Source: Curtobacterium sp. UNCCL20
GTDB lineage: Bacteria > Actinomycetota > Actinomycetes > Actinomycetales > Microbacteriaceae
Length of the DNA: 64,000 bases
Assembly (NCBI RefSeq): GCF_900101675.1
Contig: NZ_FNKG01000001.1
Coordinates: 1,347,378-1,411,377 of the forward strand
Direction: 5' to 3'
Shown: positions 1 to 8,358 of the stretch, one piece after another
Numbering within the stretch: the stretch's first letter is position 1
Layout of the letters: each line of letters starts with the position of its first letter
Notes under the pieces: model-generated
Database searches by the model: none
The model's input: only the letters and a program-made list of their open reading frames with translations
Told to the model about the DNA's origin: nothing
Made by a program: the position numbers and the translations under genes

Positions 1-1
1 C

Positions 2-778
2 GCCGAGCACCACTGGACCCCGGACGTCCGCCGCGAGGTCCACTCCGTCGCCAAGGGTGTCAGCGTCCTGGCCGTGGCGATCGCCGCCGACGACGGACTG
101 GTCGACGTCGACGAACCGATCGCCGCGGCCTTCCCCGGCGTCCGAACCGGCCAGGGCGTCGAACACGTCACCCTCCGGCACCTCCTCACGATGACGAGCG
201 GCATCGACATGCCGTGGTCGGCCACCGAGCTCACCGACTGGCCCGACCTGGCGGTCGAGTTCCTCGGACGGCCGTCGCGCGGGCGCGTCTTCCAGTACGC
301 GAACGTCAGCACCTACACCGCGATGCGCGTCCTCGAGACCCGCGTCGGCGACGTCGGGTCCTTCGTCGCACGTCGGCTGTTCGCGCCCCTCGGGATCGGG
401 GACGTCGACTGGCAGCGCTGCCCGAACGGACACGTCGCCGGCGGCGAGGGACTGGCACTCCGCACCGAGGAGCTCGCCCGCATCGGACGGCTCGTCCGCG
501 ACGGCGGCGCGTTCGGCGGGCAGCGCGTGGTCGCGTCGCGGTGGTGCGACGCGATGCACACGGACTGGGTGGTCCGGCAGGGCGCGGACGCCGGGTACGA
601 CCGGTACGCGATGGCAGGCTGGGGCGGACCCGGCCGACTCTGGCGACTGCACGGTGCGTACGGCCAGATGCTGCTGTTCGACGGCGACACCGTCGTCACG
701 GTCACCGCCGACGACCACCCCGGCGCGGACGCGCTCGCCGCGTTCGTCGCCGACGAGCTCGCCCGCCAGCACGCCTGA
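2..778 (+). CDS. Serine hydrolase, class C beta-lactamase-like (5' partial)
   Basis: The reading frame is already open at the window edge, so the N-terminus lies upstream; a GTG at 74 is not the real start because the catalytic SxxK motif lies before it. That motif is visible as Ser-Val-Ala-Lys with Ser at 44-46 and Lys at 53-55. The second motif, Tyr-Ala-Asn, is at 296-304, and a His-Gly-Ala that replaces the Lys-Thr-Gly box is at 650-658. This is the serine beta-lactamase/D-alanyl-D-alanine carboxypeptidase/esterase fold (established family knowledge). HGA rather than KTG is common in the esterase-like branch, so a small-ester or peptide hydrolase is as likely as a true beta-lactamase. It ends 200 bp before kup, with a palindromic repeat between them. 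Confidence 0.85.
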   Translation, partial: AEHHWTPDVRREVHSVAKGVSVLAVAIAADDGLVDVDEPIAAAFPGVRTGQGVEHVTLRHLLTMTSGIDMPWSATELTDWPDLAVEFLGRPSRGRVFQYANVSTYTAMRVLETRVGDVGSFVARRLFAPLGIGDVDWQRCPNGHVAGGEGLALRTEELARIGRLVRDGGAFGGQRVVASRWCDAMHTDWVVRQGADAGYDRYAMAGWGGPGRLWRLHGAYGQMLLFDGDTVVTVTADDHPGADALAAFVADELARQHA

Positions 779-794
779 TCGCGCGAGTGGCGGC

Positions 795-836
795 GGCCTG
801 GAGGCGCGGGGCGGGGCCGCCACGCGCCTCCAGGCC
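795..836. repeat. Intergenic palindrome, GGCCTGGAGGC subtype
   Basis: Inverted repeat with 14-bp arms (795-808 and 823-836) beginning GGCCTGGAGGCGCG. It follows the serine hydrolase stop and could act as a factor-independent hairpin, although no T-run follows. It is one copy of a window-wide family (see findings). Confidence 0.85.
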
Positions 837-977
837 CGCAGTCCACACGGCCCACCGCGAGCGCACCCGCCCAGCCGCCACGCGCTCGTTGTGCGCCACC
901 TGCGAGCGGCACCGCGCCCGCGGTGCGAGGATGAGCGACGGCCGTCGCCCCGACGGCCGGAGACGGAAGTGACGAGC

Positions 978-2927
978 GTGACCGAGACCCGCTCAGAGAC
1001 CCCGACGACGGACGCCGCCGACGACGGCGGGCACGGCCCGGGAAAGGGCCTAGCCGTGCTCGCGCTCGCCGCACTCGGCGTGGTGTTCGGCGACATCGGC
1101 ACGAGCCCCCTCTACGCCCTCCGCACCGTGTTCACGATCGACGACGGTCTGGTGAAGGCCAACCAGGAGGACGTCTACGGCGTCATCTCGATGATGTTCT
1201 GGAGCATCACCATCATCGTGTCGATCAAGTACGTCCTCGTCCTGATGCGCGCGGACAACGACGGCGAGGGCGGGGTGATGGCGCTCGCCGCGCTGGCCCG
1301 CCGGCTCTACGCGAAGCGTCGCGGCGGTGCGACGATCTTCCTGGTGATCGGGATCGTCGGCGTCTCGCTCTTCTACGGCGACTCGGTGATCACGCCCGCG
1401 GTGTCGGTGCTGTCGGCGGTCGAGGGGCTCGAGACCGCCGCGCCGTCCGTCGAGCACCTGATCGTGCCGATCGCCGCGGTGATCCTCGTCGTGCTGTTCC
1501 TCGCGCAGCGCTTCGGCACCGGCAAGGTCGGCAACCTGTTCGGGCCCGTCATGCTGCTGTGGTTCGTGGTCATCGCGGCAGCCGGTGTCCCGCACATCAT
1601 CGCGCACCCGGGCGTCCTGCAGGGGCTGTCACCGACCTGGGCGATCGCGTTCACCTTCGCCCACCCGTACATCACGTTCGTCGCGATGGGCGCCGTCGTG
1701 CTCGTCATCACGGGTGCCGAGGCGCTCTACGCGGACATGGGGCACTTCGGCCGGCCGGCGATCCTCCGCGCCTGGTTCTTCGTGGTGTTCCCGGCGCTCG
1801 TGCTCAACTACCTCGGGCAGGCCTCCCTCGTGCTGCGGGACCCGGCGGCGGCGAAGGACCCGTTCTTCCTGCTCTTCCCGAACGCGCTGCAGATCCCCGT
1901 GGTCGTGCTCGCGACGATGGCGACCGTCATCGCGAGCCAGGCCGTCATCTCGGGGGCGTTCTCGCTCACCCGGCAGGCCGTCCAGCTCGGGCTGCTGCCG
2001 CCGCTGACGATCCGGCAGACCTCCCGCCGCGAGAGCGGGCAGATCTACCTGCCGGCGGTGAACCTGCTGCTGTTCATCGGCGTGCTCGCGATCATGCTGG
2101 CGTTCCGGTCGTCGGCGAACCTCGCCACCGCGTACGGGGTGTCGGTCACCGGCGCGCTGGTCGTCGACACGCTCCTGCTGCTGCTGGTCGTGCGACCGCT
2201 CTGGCAGTGGAAGACCTGGAAGCTCGTCGTCGCGGCCGTCGTCTTCGGCGGCCTCGAGCTGACGTTCCTCGCCGGCAACCTGTCGAAGATCCTGCACGGC
2301 GGGTGGGTCCCGCTGCTCATCGCGCTGGCGGTGATCACGGTGATGACGACCTGGCGCCGGGGTCGCGCCATCGTGCAGGACGAGCGGAAGGAACGCGAGG
2401 GATCCCTCGCCGAGTTCATCGAGCACGTCAACGAACACCACATCCCCAGGGTGCCCGGGGTCGCGATCTTCCCGCACCCGAACAAGGAGACCACCCCGCT
2501 GGCGCTCCGGGCCAACGTCGAGCACAACCACGTGCTGCACCGGACCGTGATCATCGTGTCCGTCCTCACCGCGAACGTCCCGCACGTCCCGCACGCGAAG
2601 GCCTTCCACCGTGACGACCTCGGCTACGAGGACGACGGCATCGACCACATCACGGTGAAGTTCGGCTTCTCCGACGACCAGGACCTCCCGCGGGCCCTGC
2701 ACGCGGCCTGCCTCGCCGAGGTGCTCGACATCGACCCGGACGAGATGGAGCGCGCGTCGTACTTCATCTCACGCGGGGCGCTCCGACCGATGCCGGGCAA
2801 CCGCGGCATGGTCTCGTGGCGGAAGAAGCTGTTCGTGGGGCTGGCGCACAACGCCGCCGACCCCGCGGCACGGTTCGGACTGCCGGCGCAGCGGACCGTG
2901 ACCATGGGCAGCGACGTCGAGATCTGA
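978..2927 (+). CDS. kup: KUP-family potassium transporter
   Basis: The product is a proton-coupled potassium uptake protein of the KUP/HAK/KT family in the cytoplasmic membrane. The family hallmark Gly-Asp-Ile-Gly-Thr-Ser-Pro-Leu-Tyr follows the first membrane helix, about a dozen hydrophobic helices follow, and a hydrophilic cytoplasmic C-terminal domain of roughly 190 residues completes it. From GTG 978 the protein has 649 residues, the usual KUP size. GTG 978 has GGAAG 8 nt upstream; GTG 969 in the same frame is a possible alternative. The frame stays open far upstream, but only as an overlap with the preceding gene. It is monocistronic or ends just before the small gene at 2945. I see no potassium-responsive riboswitch in front of it. 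Confidence 0.93.
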   Translation: MTETRSETPTTDAADDGGHGPGKGLAVLALAALGVVFGDIGTSPLYALRTVFTIDDGLVKANQEDVYGVISMMFWSITIIVSIKYVLVLMRADNDGEGGVMALAALARRLYAKRRGGATIFLVIGIVGVSLFYGDSVITPAVSVLSAVEGLETAAPSVEHLIVPIAAVILVVLFLAQRFGTGKVGNLFGPVMLLWFVVIAAAGVPHIIAHPGVLQGLSPTWAIAFTFAHPYITFVAMGAVVLVITGAEALYADMGHFGRPAILRAWFFVVFPALVLNYLGQASLVLRDPAAAKDPFFLLFPNALQIPVVVLATMATVIASQAVISGAFSLTRQAVQLGLLPPLTIRQTSRRESGQIYLPAVNLLLFIGVLAIMLAFRSSANLATAYGVSVTGALVVDTLLLLLVVRPLWQWKTWKLVVAAVVFGGLELTFLAGNLSKILHGGWVPLLIALAVITVMTTWRRGRAIVQDERKEREGSLAEFIEHVNEHHIPRVPGVAIFPHPNKETTPLALRANVEHNHVLHRTVIIVSVLTANVPHVPHAKAFHRDDLGYEDDGIDHITVKFGFSDDQDLPRALHAACLAEVLDIDPDEMERASYFISRGALRPMPGNRGMVSWRKKLFVGLAHNAADPAARFGLPAQRTVTMGSDVEI

Positions 2928-2933
2928 CCGCTT

Positions 2934-2939
2934 ACACTT
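2934..2939 (+). promoter_or_regulatory. -10 box of a leaderless start (TACACT)
   Basis: TACACT ends 5 nt before ATG 2945, so transcription should begin at or next to the start codon. No Shine-Dalgarno sequence is present. Confidence 0.5.
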
Positions 2940-2944
2940 CCGGG

Positions 2945-3358
2945 ATGACCGAGGTCCCCGTCGCGCGTCCCGAGTGGGGCCGCTTCGCGCCCGACTCCGT
3001 CGAACGCCGCATGCTCGAGCACACCGGTACGGCGCTCGGACTCGTCCTCCGTCCCCGGACGGTCGTGCTCGACCGCGCCCGGGTCGAGGTCGAGGGCATC
3101 GACGCCGAGGACCGCGTCGTCGTGCAGCTCGTCGCGAACCAGGGCGCGTACAAGCCCGCGTGGCGCAACAAGGTGATGGCCGACCTGTTCAAGCTGCTGT
3201 GGCTCCGGCAGAGCATCCCCGGCGAGCCCCGGCCCGTCCTCGTCGTGGCGGAACCAGCGGCTCGCGCGCTCGCCGGGTGGGTCGCGGTGGCCGCCGCCGA
3301 CCTCGGCGTCGAGGTGCTCGTGTGGGACGGGGACGCCGCCCGCCCGTCGCCGCGCTGA
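2945..3358 (+). CDS. Conserved-looking small protein of unknown function
   Basis: 137 residues from ATG 2945; the start was chosen because a TACACT -10 box sits just before it and the upstream frame overlaps kup. I do not recognise the family. The sequence is soluble, with a predicted beta-strand stretch (Val-Val-Val-Gln-Leu-Val-Ala-Asn), a basic and aromatic helix (Trp-Arg-Asn-Lys...Leu-Trp-Leu-Arg) and a second beta-alpha-beta-like stretch (Pro-Val-Leu-Val-Val-Ala-Glu...Val-Leu-Val-Trp-Asp). That alternation could suit a restriction-endonuclease-like or Rossmann-like core, but no catalytic signature is clear. It lies between kup and the flavin operon, and nothing ties it to either. Confidence 0.7.
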   Translation: MTEVPVARPEWGRFAPDSVERRMLEHTGTALGLVLRPRTVVLDRARVEVEGIDAEDRVVVQLVANQGAYKPAWRNKVMADLFKLLWLRQSIPGEPRPVLVVAEPAARALAGWVAVAAADLGVEVLVWDGDAARPSPR

Positions 3359-3456
3359 CTCGCGGGCGCACCCGCTGTGCCGGTCGCCGGGCGGCCGTCG
3401 CGCACACGTTCACACGTTCGCAACACATGTGGTCGGACGCCGTAACACGCGCCCCC

Positions 3457-3570
3457 TAGCCTCGACACCAGCAGCGGACCTCCGCGTCGCAGACGAACCC
3501 GAGCTCGCGACGCACGCTCTCCGCCATACGAGACCGAGCATCCGCGCTCGGCGACGCTATGGAGGAACGG
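3457..3570 (+). promoter_or_regulatory. Promoter and structured 5' leader of the flavin operon
   Basis: TAGCCT at 3457-3462 looks like a -10 box, placing the transcript start near 3469 and leaving a leader of about 100 nt before ATG 3571. The leader holds two stem-loops: a 7-bp stem GCGTCGC/GCGACGC (3484-3490 with 3507-3513) and a 6-bp stem CCGAGC/GCTCGG (3534-3551). The second ends 9 nt before the Shine-Dalgarno GGAGGA at 3561-3566. I looked for the conserved blocks of the FMN, TPP and SAM-I riboswitches and did not find them, so this is an unassigned structured leader. Confidence 0.4.
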
Positions 3571-4398
3571 ATGACCACATCAGCGGTCCGGTTGGACGCG
3601 GTGCGCAAGGTGTACGGCAGCGGCCCCGGTGCCATGGTCGCGCTCGACGACGTCGAGCTGACCATCGAGCCGGGACGGTTCGTGTCGCTCATCGGCCCGA
3701 GCGGCTGCGGCAAGTCGACGCTGCTCCGGCTCGTCGCCGGCCTCGAACCCGCTGACCGCGGCGACGTCCGCGTGCACGGCGTCAGCCCCGCGGAGGCCTG
3801 CGCGGCGAAGCTCATCGGCCTGGTGCCGCAGACCCCGGCGCTGCTGCCCTGGCTCACCGTGCTGCAGAACGTCTCGCTCGCCCGACGGGTGAACCCGGGC
3901 GCCGGCCGACGTCGTGCGGTGATCGACGACCTCGAGGAGCGCGGCACCGGCACCGGCCCGGACATGCGGGAGCTGCTCCGGATGGCGGGGCTCGGCGACG
4001 CGATGGACAAGCTGCCCGCGCAGCTCTCGGGCGGGATGCAGCAGCGCGCGGCGATCGTCCGGGCGTTCGGCCTGCGACCCGACGTGCTGCTCATGGACGA
4101 GCCCTTCTCGGCGCTCGACGAGTTCACCCGCGAGAGCCTGCAGGACCAGCTGCTCGACCTCTGGGACGAACTGCGCACCACGGTCCTCTTCGTCACGCAC
4201 TCGGTCTCCGAAGCCGTCCGGATGTCGGACACCGTCATCGTGATGGCTCCGCGGCCCGGCCGGATCGTCGACGTCATCGACATCGACCTGCCCCGACCCC
4301 GCAACCAGCGCCTGTTCGAGGAACGGCGCTTCCACGAGTACGAGGACCTCGTCCGGACGCGCCTGCACAGCGCGTGGCGGACGACGGACGCGGCCTGA
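3571..4398 (+). CDS. ABC transporter ATPase, SsuB/TauB/ThiZ-like
   Basis: 275-residue nucleotide-binding protein powering the importer encoded with the next two genes. The Walker A motif GPSGCGKST lies at about residues 42-50, the signature LSGGM at about 148-152, Walker B (LLMDEP) follows it, and an H-loop His appears in VTHS. The alternative start ATG 3559 overlaps the Shine-Dalgarno GGAGGA (3561-3566), so ATG 3571 was preferred. The protein belongs to the nitrate/sulfonate/taurine/hydroxymethylpyrimidine importer family. It opens the operon; the permease gene starts 13 bp after its stop. In this family the substrate is set by the binding protein, so the ATPase itself says little about it. 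Confidence 0.92.
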   Translation: MTTSAVRLDAVRKVYGSGPGAMVALDDVELTIEPGRFVSLIGPSGCGKSTLLRLVAGLEPADRGDVRVHGVSPAEACAAKLIGLVPQTPALLPWLTVLQNVSLARRVNPGAGRRRAVIDDLEERGTGTGPDMRELLRMAGLGDAMDKLPAQLSGGMQQRAAIVRAFGLRPDVLLMDEPFSALDEFTRESLQDQLLDLWDELRTTVLFVTHSVSEAVRMSDTVIVMAPRPGRIVDVIDIDLPRPRNQRLFEERRFHEYEDLVRTRLHSAWRTTDAA

Positions 4399-4411
4399 GG
4401 GAGACGACACC

Positions 4412-5257
4412 ATGAGCGCCACCACCACCGGGTCCACCGCCACCGCGGCGTCGATCACCGCCGAGGCCGACCGCCGCGCCGCCCGACGATCGGTGCCGGG
4501 CTGGATCCGCCCCGCCGTCTGGCTGCCCCTCGTCGTCATGCTCGCCGTCCTCGCCGTGCTCTGGCAGGTCGGGGCGACCACGATGCCGTACCTGCTCCCG
4601 CCGCTGTCCGCGGTGGGGGAGACCCTCGCGACGCAGCTGCCCTACTACCTGCAGAACGCCGGGATCACCCTCGTCGAGTCCCTCGTCGGCCTCGGCATCG
4701 GGTTCCTCGCCGCGTTCGTGCTGGCGGTGCTGACGAGCGAGCTGCCGATCGTCCGCCGGGCGGTGATGCCGATCGCGATCGTCCTCAACGTGACCCCGCT
4801 CGTCGCGATCGCTCCGGCCCTCGTGGTGGCGTTCGGGTTCGGACCGCTGCCGAAGCTCGTCATCACGGCGCTCATCTGCTTCTTCCCGATCCTCATCAAC
4901 ACCGCGGCCGGGCTCCGGTCCGTGCCCCAGCCGGTGCTGCAGGTGTACCGGACGATCGACGCGTCCCGCCTCGAGATGCTCGTGCACCTGCGCATCCCGA
5001 ACGCGCTGCCGTTCGTGTTCGCCGCGCTCCGGATCGTGTTCCCGCTGTCGATCATCGGCGCGGTCGTCGCCGAACTCTCCGCCTCCGGGTCGACGGGCGG
5101 CCTCGGCACCGTGATCAGCACCGCGTCGACGATGAACCAGCTCGCCGTGGTCTACGCCGCCATCGCCATCCTCGCCGTGATGGGCGTCGTGCTCCTCGGC
5201 CTCATCACCCTCGTCGAGCGCCGCGTCCTGCACTGGCACCGGACCGCGAACGACTGA
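4412..5257 (+). CDS. ABC transporter permease, SsuC/TauC/RibX-like
   Basis: 281-residue inner-membrane subunit with about six transmembrane helices. The cytoplasmic EAA-type loop that docks on the ATPase is visible around Leu-Arg-Ile-Pro-Asn-Ala-Leu-Pro, near residues 192-199. The start ATG 4412 has a purine-rich GAGGGAG upstream, and the gene follows the ATPase gene by 13 bp. The family (BPD_transp_1, SsuC branch) imports sulfonates, nitrate, thiamine precursors and, in the RibXY systems, riboflavin. Context argues for a heterocyclic substrate. About 150 bp without a gene separates it from the binding-protein gene. Confidence 0.92.
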   Translation: MSATTTGSTATAASITAEADRRAARRSVPGWIRPAVWLPLVVMLAVLAVLWQVGATTMPYLLPPLSAVGETLATQLPYYLQNAGITLVESLVGLGIGFLAAFVLAVLTSELPIVRRAVMPIAIVLNVTPLVAIAPALVVAFGFGPLPKLVITALICFFPILINTAAGLRSVPQPVLQVYRTIDASRLEMLVHLRIPNALPFVFAALRIVFPLSIIGAVVAELSASGSTGGLGTVISTASTMNQLAVVYAAIAILAVMGVVLLGLITLVERRVLHWHRTAND

Positions 5258-5414
5258 ACCGTCCCACCCGCCGTCCCCGTCGGCACGGCGCCCCCGACCG
5301 CACCACCCGACGGCGCGAGCCTGCCCGCGCGTCCTCCGCCGCGCCTCCAGGCCCGCCACCCGCACCCTCCCCGCACCCGCCCTGCTCCACCCATCCCTTC
5401 CCACAGGAGTGACC
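5258..5414. other. Intra-operon spacer with a half-copy of the GGAGGC palindrome
   Basis: The 157-bp gap between the permease and binding-protein genes holds a single right arm (GCGCCTCCAGGCCC, near 5341-5354) without a good partner. It has no other clear signal apart from the AGGAG ribosome site at 5405-5409. Confidence 0.5.
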
Positions 5415-6518
5415 ATGCAGCACCGCACCAAGGCCGCGATCGCGGCCCTCGCCACCGCCGTCGTGGCCGTCGCGCTCACCGGATGCAGCACCGGCTCGAG
5501 CGCCAGCTCGTCCGGCGGCAGCGCCATCTCATCCGAACGCTGCAAGGAGAACAAGGACGCCGGGAAGATCACCTACCTGTCCGGCTACCAGTACCAGTCG
5601 TCCGCCTCGATCCTCGAGTACATCGCCGCCGACCAGCTCGGGTACTTCAAGGACCTCTGCCTCGACGTGCAGCTGAAGCCCGGCTCCGGCGACACCGCGC
5701 AGAACACGAAGCTGCTCGCCAGCGGCCAGGCCACCGTCTCCGCCGTCGCCGAGCAGGACCTCATCCAGGCCCGCGCGAACGGCATCGACATCACCGGGAT
5801 CTCGTCCTACTCGAACGCGGGTCTCGACATCCTCATGACGAACAAGGACATCACCGACCTCAAGCAGCTCGACGGCCAGGTCGTCGGGCACAAGGGATAC
5901 GTGCCGGCCTCGGTCGAGGCGATGATGGTGAAGGCCGGCGTCGACTGGGACTCGCTCAAGCTCGTCAAGGAGGGCTACGACCCCTCGGTCCTGCCCCGCA
6001 AGCAGAACGGCCTCGAAGCACTGACCGGCTTCGTGTCGAACGAACCGAACCTCCTGAAGGCCGCCGGAGACGACGTGACCGTCTGGCAGCCCGTCGACTA
6101 CGACATCCCCTCGTCGATCGGCGCGATGGCCGTGAACCCCGCGTTCGCGAAGGCCCACCCGACCGCGGTCGAGGACGTGCTCCGCGCCGCCCTGCACGCG
6201 TACGACTTCTGCTCCTCGAGCGAGGCGAAGACGAAGCAGTGCGTCGGGTACGCCGCGAAGCTGTCCGGCGCGACCTACGACACCGCCCAGAACGCGAAGA
6301 TCTGGACCACCGAGACGAAGGTCATCGCGGACAACCCCACGCCGGACCAGCCGCTCGGCGGGATCGACCCGGACAACGTCACGAAGCTCGTCGACATGCT
6401 GCACCAGTTCGACATCGTCACGGACTCGGTGACCGCCGACGACGCGTCGAAGTGGTTCACGAACGAGTACGTCGACGCGATCCACAAGGACGGGAAGCTC
6501 GTCTGGCCCGCGCCGTGA
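5415..6518 (+). CDS. ABC transporter substrate-binding lipoprotein, NMT1/THI5-like
   Basis: 367-residue extracellular binding protein. It has a lipoprotein signal peptide with lipobox Leu-Thr-Gly-Cys near residues 19-22, then a Ser/Gly linker and a two-lobe NMT1/THI5/SsuA-type domain. ATG 5415 is chosen over GTG 5409 because the AGGAG ribosome site (5405-5409) overlaps the GTG. Binding proteins of this family recognise alkylsulfonates, hydroxymethylpyrimidine/thiamine precursors and, as RibY, riboflavin (established knowledge). The next genes encode a RutA-like pyrimidine oxygenase homologue, a second flavin monooxygenase and a riboflavin kinase, so I infer a flavin-like or pyrimidine-like ligand rather than a sulfonate. 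Confidence 0.9.
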   Translation: MQHRTKAAIAALATAVVAVALTGCSTGSSASSSGGSAISSERCKENKDAGKITYLSGYQYQSSASILEYIAADQLGYFKDLCLDVQLKPGSGDTAQNTKLLASGQATVSAVAEQDLIQARANGIDITGISSYSNAGLDILMTNKDITDLKQLDGQVVGHKGYVPASVEAMMVKAGVDWDSLKLVKEGYDPSVLPRKQNGLEALTGFVSNEPNLLKAAGDDVTVWQPVDYDIPSSIGAMAVNPAFAKAHPTAVEDVLRAALHAYDFCSSSEAKTKQCVGYAAKLSGATYDTAQNAKIWTTETKVIADNPTPDQPLGGIDPDNVTKLVDMLHQFDIVTDSVTADDASKWFTNEYVDAIHKDGKLVWPAP

Positions 6519-6568
6519 CCGGAGCCCCGACCGACGACCGAACCACGACGACGAGAGGCGAGGCCACC

Positions 6569-7633
6569 ATGCCCGCGAAGGAGTACGGCATCTTCCTGCC
6601 GATCGGGAACGGCGGCTGGATGCTGTCGACGACGGCCCCCCACCCCGAGGCGACCTACGCCTGGAACCGCCGCGCCGCGGTCCACGCCGAGGAGATCGGT
6701 CTGGACTTCGTGATGTCGATGGCGAAGTGGCGCGGCTTCGGCGGCAGCACCGACCACTGGGGTCGGTCCCTCGAGTCGATGACGATGATGGCCGGCATCG
6801 CCGAGGCCACCGAGCGGGTGAAGATCTGGGCGACGATGCACGCCAACGTCCACAACCCGGCGGTCGCCGCGAAGATGTACACGACACTGCAGGACGTCTC
6901 CGGCGGGCGAGCCGGGATGAACATCGTCAACGGTGCCTACGCCGCCGAGTTCGAGCAGTTCGGCATCTGGGACGCCGCCCTCAGCCACGCGGACCGGTAC
7001 CGGATGACGGAGCTCTGGACCGAGGCCGTGACCCGGCTGTGGAGCGAGGACAGCGTCACCATGCACACGCCGTACTTCGACCTCGACGCGTGCGAGTCCC
7101 GCCCGCACCCGGTCACCCGACCGACGATCATCAGCGCCGGCAAGTCCGAGGCGGCCCGGGCGTTCCAGGCGAAGTACGCCGACGGGGCGTTCCTGGCCGC
7201 GGACAGTCTCGACGAGATGCGCGACCTGTCCCGCGACGTGCACGACCGGGCCGCGGCCGAGGGCCGCGAGTGCCGGACCTACTCGATGCTCACCGTCGTG
7301 CAGGACGAGACCGACGCGGCGGCCCAGCGGAAGGTCCGCGAGTGGGGCGTCGGCGTCGACCGCGAGGCCCTCGCCTCGATGCGCGCGTCCTGGGGCGTCC
7401 CGGCCGAGCAGGCGCGGGCGTGGGCGGACGACGCGGTCGGCGAGGCGGCGTTCCAGACCGCCTACGTCGCCGGTGCCGCGGACACCGTCACCGAGCACAT
7501 CGAGTACATCGTCGACCGCGGCGAACTCGACGGCCTGATGCTGATCTTCCCCGAGTACGACCAGGACATGGTGCTGTTCGGCGAGACGGTCCTGCCCGCG
7601 CTGCGGCAGCACGACGCGGCGGTGCTCCGATGA
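6569..7633 (+). CDS. Flavin-dependent monooxygenase of the luciferase family, RutA-like
   Basis: 354-residue luciferase-like (LLM) monooxygenase. The N-terminus (Phe-Leu-Pro-Ile-Gly-Asn-Gly-Gly-Trp...Ser-Thr-Thr-Ala-Pro) closely resembles pyrimidine oxygenase RutA. So do the block Ser-Met-Ala-Lys-Trp-Arg-Gly-Phe-Gly-Gly and the later Glu-Gln-Phe-Gly-Ile-Trp. RutA uses FMNH2 and oxygen to open the uracil ring between N3 and C4, giving an acid that RutB hydrolyses. Here the next gene is a RutB-fold hydrolase, overlapping by ATGA, so the pair mirrors rutAB without rutCDEFG. ATG 6569 has GAGGCGAGG upstream. The substrate is probably a pyrimidine-dione-containing heterocycle; uracil itself is the simplest alternative. 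Confidence 0.85.
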   Translation: MPAKEYGIFLPIGNGGWMLSTTAPHPEATYAWNRRAAVHAEEIGLDFVMSMAKWRGFGGSTDHWGRSLESMTMMAGIAEATERVKIWATMHANVHNPAVAAKMYTTLQDVSGGRAGMNIVNGAYAAEFEQFGIWDAALSHADRYRMTELWTEAVTRLWSEDSVTMHTPYFDLDACESRPHPVTRPTIISAGKSEAARAFQAKYADGAFLAADSLDEMRDLSRDVHDRAAAEGRECRTYSMLTVVQDETDAAAQRKVREWGVGVDREALASMRASWGVPAEQARAWADDAVGEAAFQTAYVAGAADTVTEHIEYIVDRGELDGLMLIFPEYDQDMVLFGETVLPALRQHDAAVLR

Positions 7634-8358
7634 GCGGCGCGACGGGCCCGGTCAGCGCGGCCGGCCCGGTCGGCGCGCGTGTCGGCGCCGACGACGCCGG
7701 TCTCGACCCGCGGCTCGTCCGGCTGCGGGACGTCGGGTCACCGGCACTCGTCGTGGTGGACGTCCAGCGCGACTTCGGCGAACCCGCGCGCATCGCGCCG
7801 TACGGCCTCGACGACCGGGCCTCGGCCGCCGTCGACGAAGCGGTCACCCGGATCGCCACCCTCGTCGACGAGGCACGCACCGCCGGCGTCCCCGTCGTCT
7901 GGGTCGAGCTCGGCAGCGACCCGGCTGCGCCGTGGCGCTCGAGCGCCTGGTTGCGCGGCGGCGACCCGGACGGCCCGATGGCCGCCGACGAACCGTGCGT
8001 GCTCGGCACCGAGGGCGCCGAGTGGTTCCGGACGGCGCCGGCGCCCGGTGAGCTCCGCGTCGTCAAGCGCGGCTACAGCGGGTTCCTCGACACGGACCTG
8101 GAGGCGCGGCTCACGTCCGCCGGGATCGGCTGGCTCAGCGTCGTGGGACTCACGAGCGAGTGCTGCGTCTTCGCCACCGCCCAGGACGCGATGCAGCTCG
8201 GTTGGCCCGTCGTCGTCCCGCGGGACGCGACCGCCGCGTACGACGTCGACGTGCACGAGGCTGCCCTCACCATGATCGGCCTCAACATCGGCGTCGTCAC
8301 CGACGCCGACCAGGCCGTCGCGCTCTGGCGGGCTCCGGCGACGGTGGGTGCCCGATGA
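7630..8358 (+). CDS. Isochorismatase-family (cysteine hydrolase) amidohydrolase, RutB-like
   Basis: 242-residue alpha/beta cysteine hydrolase. The Asp-Lys-Cys triad can be placed: Asp44 in Val-Val-Val-Asp-Val-Gln-Arg-Asp, the Lys in Val-Val-Lys-Arg-Gly-Tyr-Ser-Gly-Phe, and the nucleophile in Ser-Glu-Cys-Cys-Val. In RutB this fold cleaves ureidoacrylate or its peracid to release carbamate; other members cleave N-carbamoyl compounds and nicotinamide. The stretch Tyr-Ser-Gly-Phe-x-x-Thr/Asp matches the RutB surroundings. It overlaps the RutA-like gene and the next monooxygenase gene by 4 bp each, so translation is coupled. The first ~35 residues are a Gly/Ala-rich extension. It probably hydrolyses the ring-opened product of the preceding enzyme. 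Confidence 0.87.
   Translation: MSGATGPVSAAGPVGARVGADDAGLDPRLVRLRDVGSPALVVVDVQRDFGEPARIAPYGLDDRASAAVDEAVTRIATLVDEARTAGVPVVWVELGSDPAAPWRSSAWLRGGDPDGPMAADEPCVLGTEGAEWFRTAPAPGELRVVKRGYSGFLDTDLEARLTSAGIGWLSVVGLTSECCVFATAQDAMQLGWPVVVPRDATAAYDVDVHEAALTMIGLNIGVVTDADQAVALWRAPATVGAR

Noticed and set aside
654..977. Upstream extension of the kup reading frame by 108 codons
   Set aside because: It overlaps the 3' end of the serine hydrolase gene and a palindrome, its composition is Arg/Thr/Ser-rich as in out-of-frame GC-rich DNA, and KUP proteins do not have such an N-terminus.
3469..3570. FMN, TPP or SAM riboswitch
   Set aside because: None of the conserved sequence blocks of these classes can be found; only two generic stem-loops are visible, so I list it as an unassigned leader.
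5483..6568. Upstream extension of the RutA-like monooxygenase frame
   Set aside because: It lies within the binding-protein gene in another frame and has Arg-rich shadow composition. ATG 6569 has a ribosome site and matches the family N-terminus.
6569..6900. Alkanesulfonate monooxygenase (SsuD) role suggested by the SsuABC-like importer
   Set aside because: The N-terminal and central motifs match RutA better than SsuD, and the operon has an isochorismatase-fold hydrolase and a riboflavin kinase, which sulfonate operons lack.
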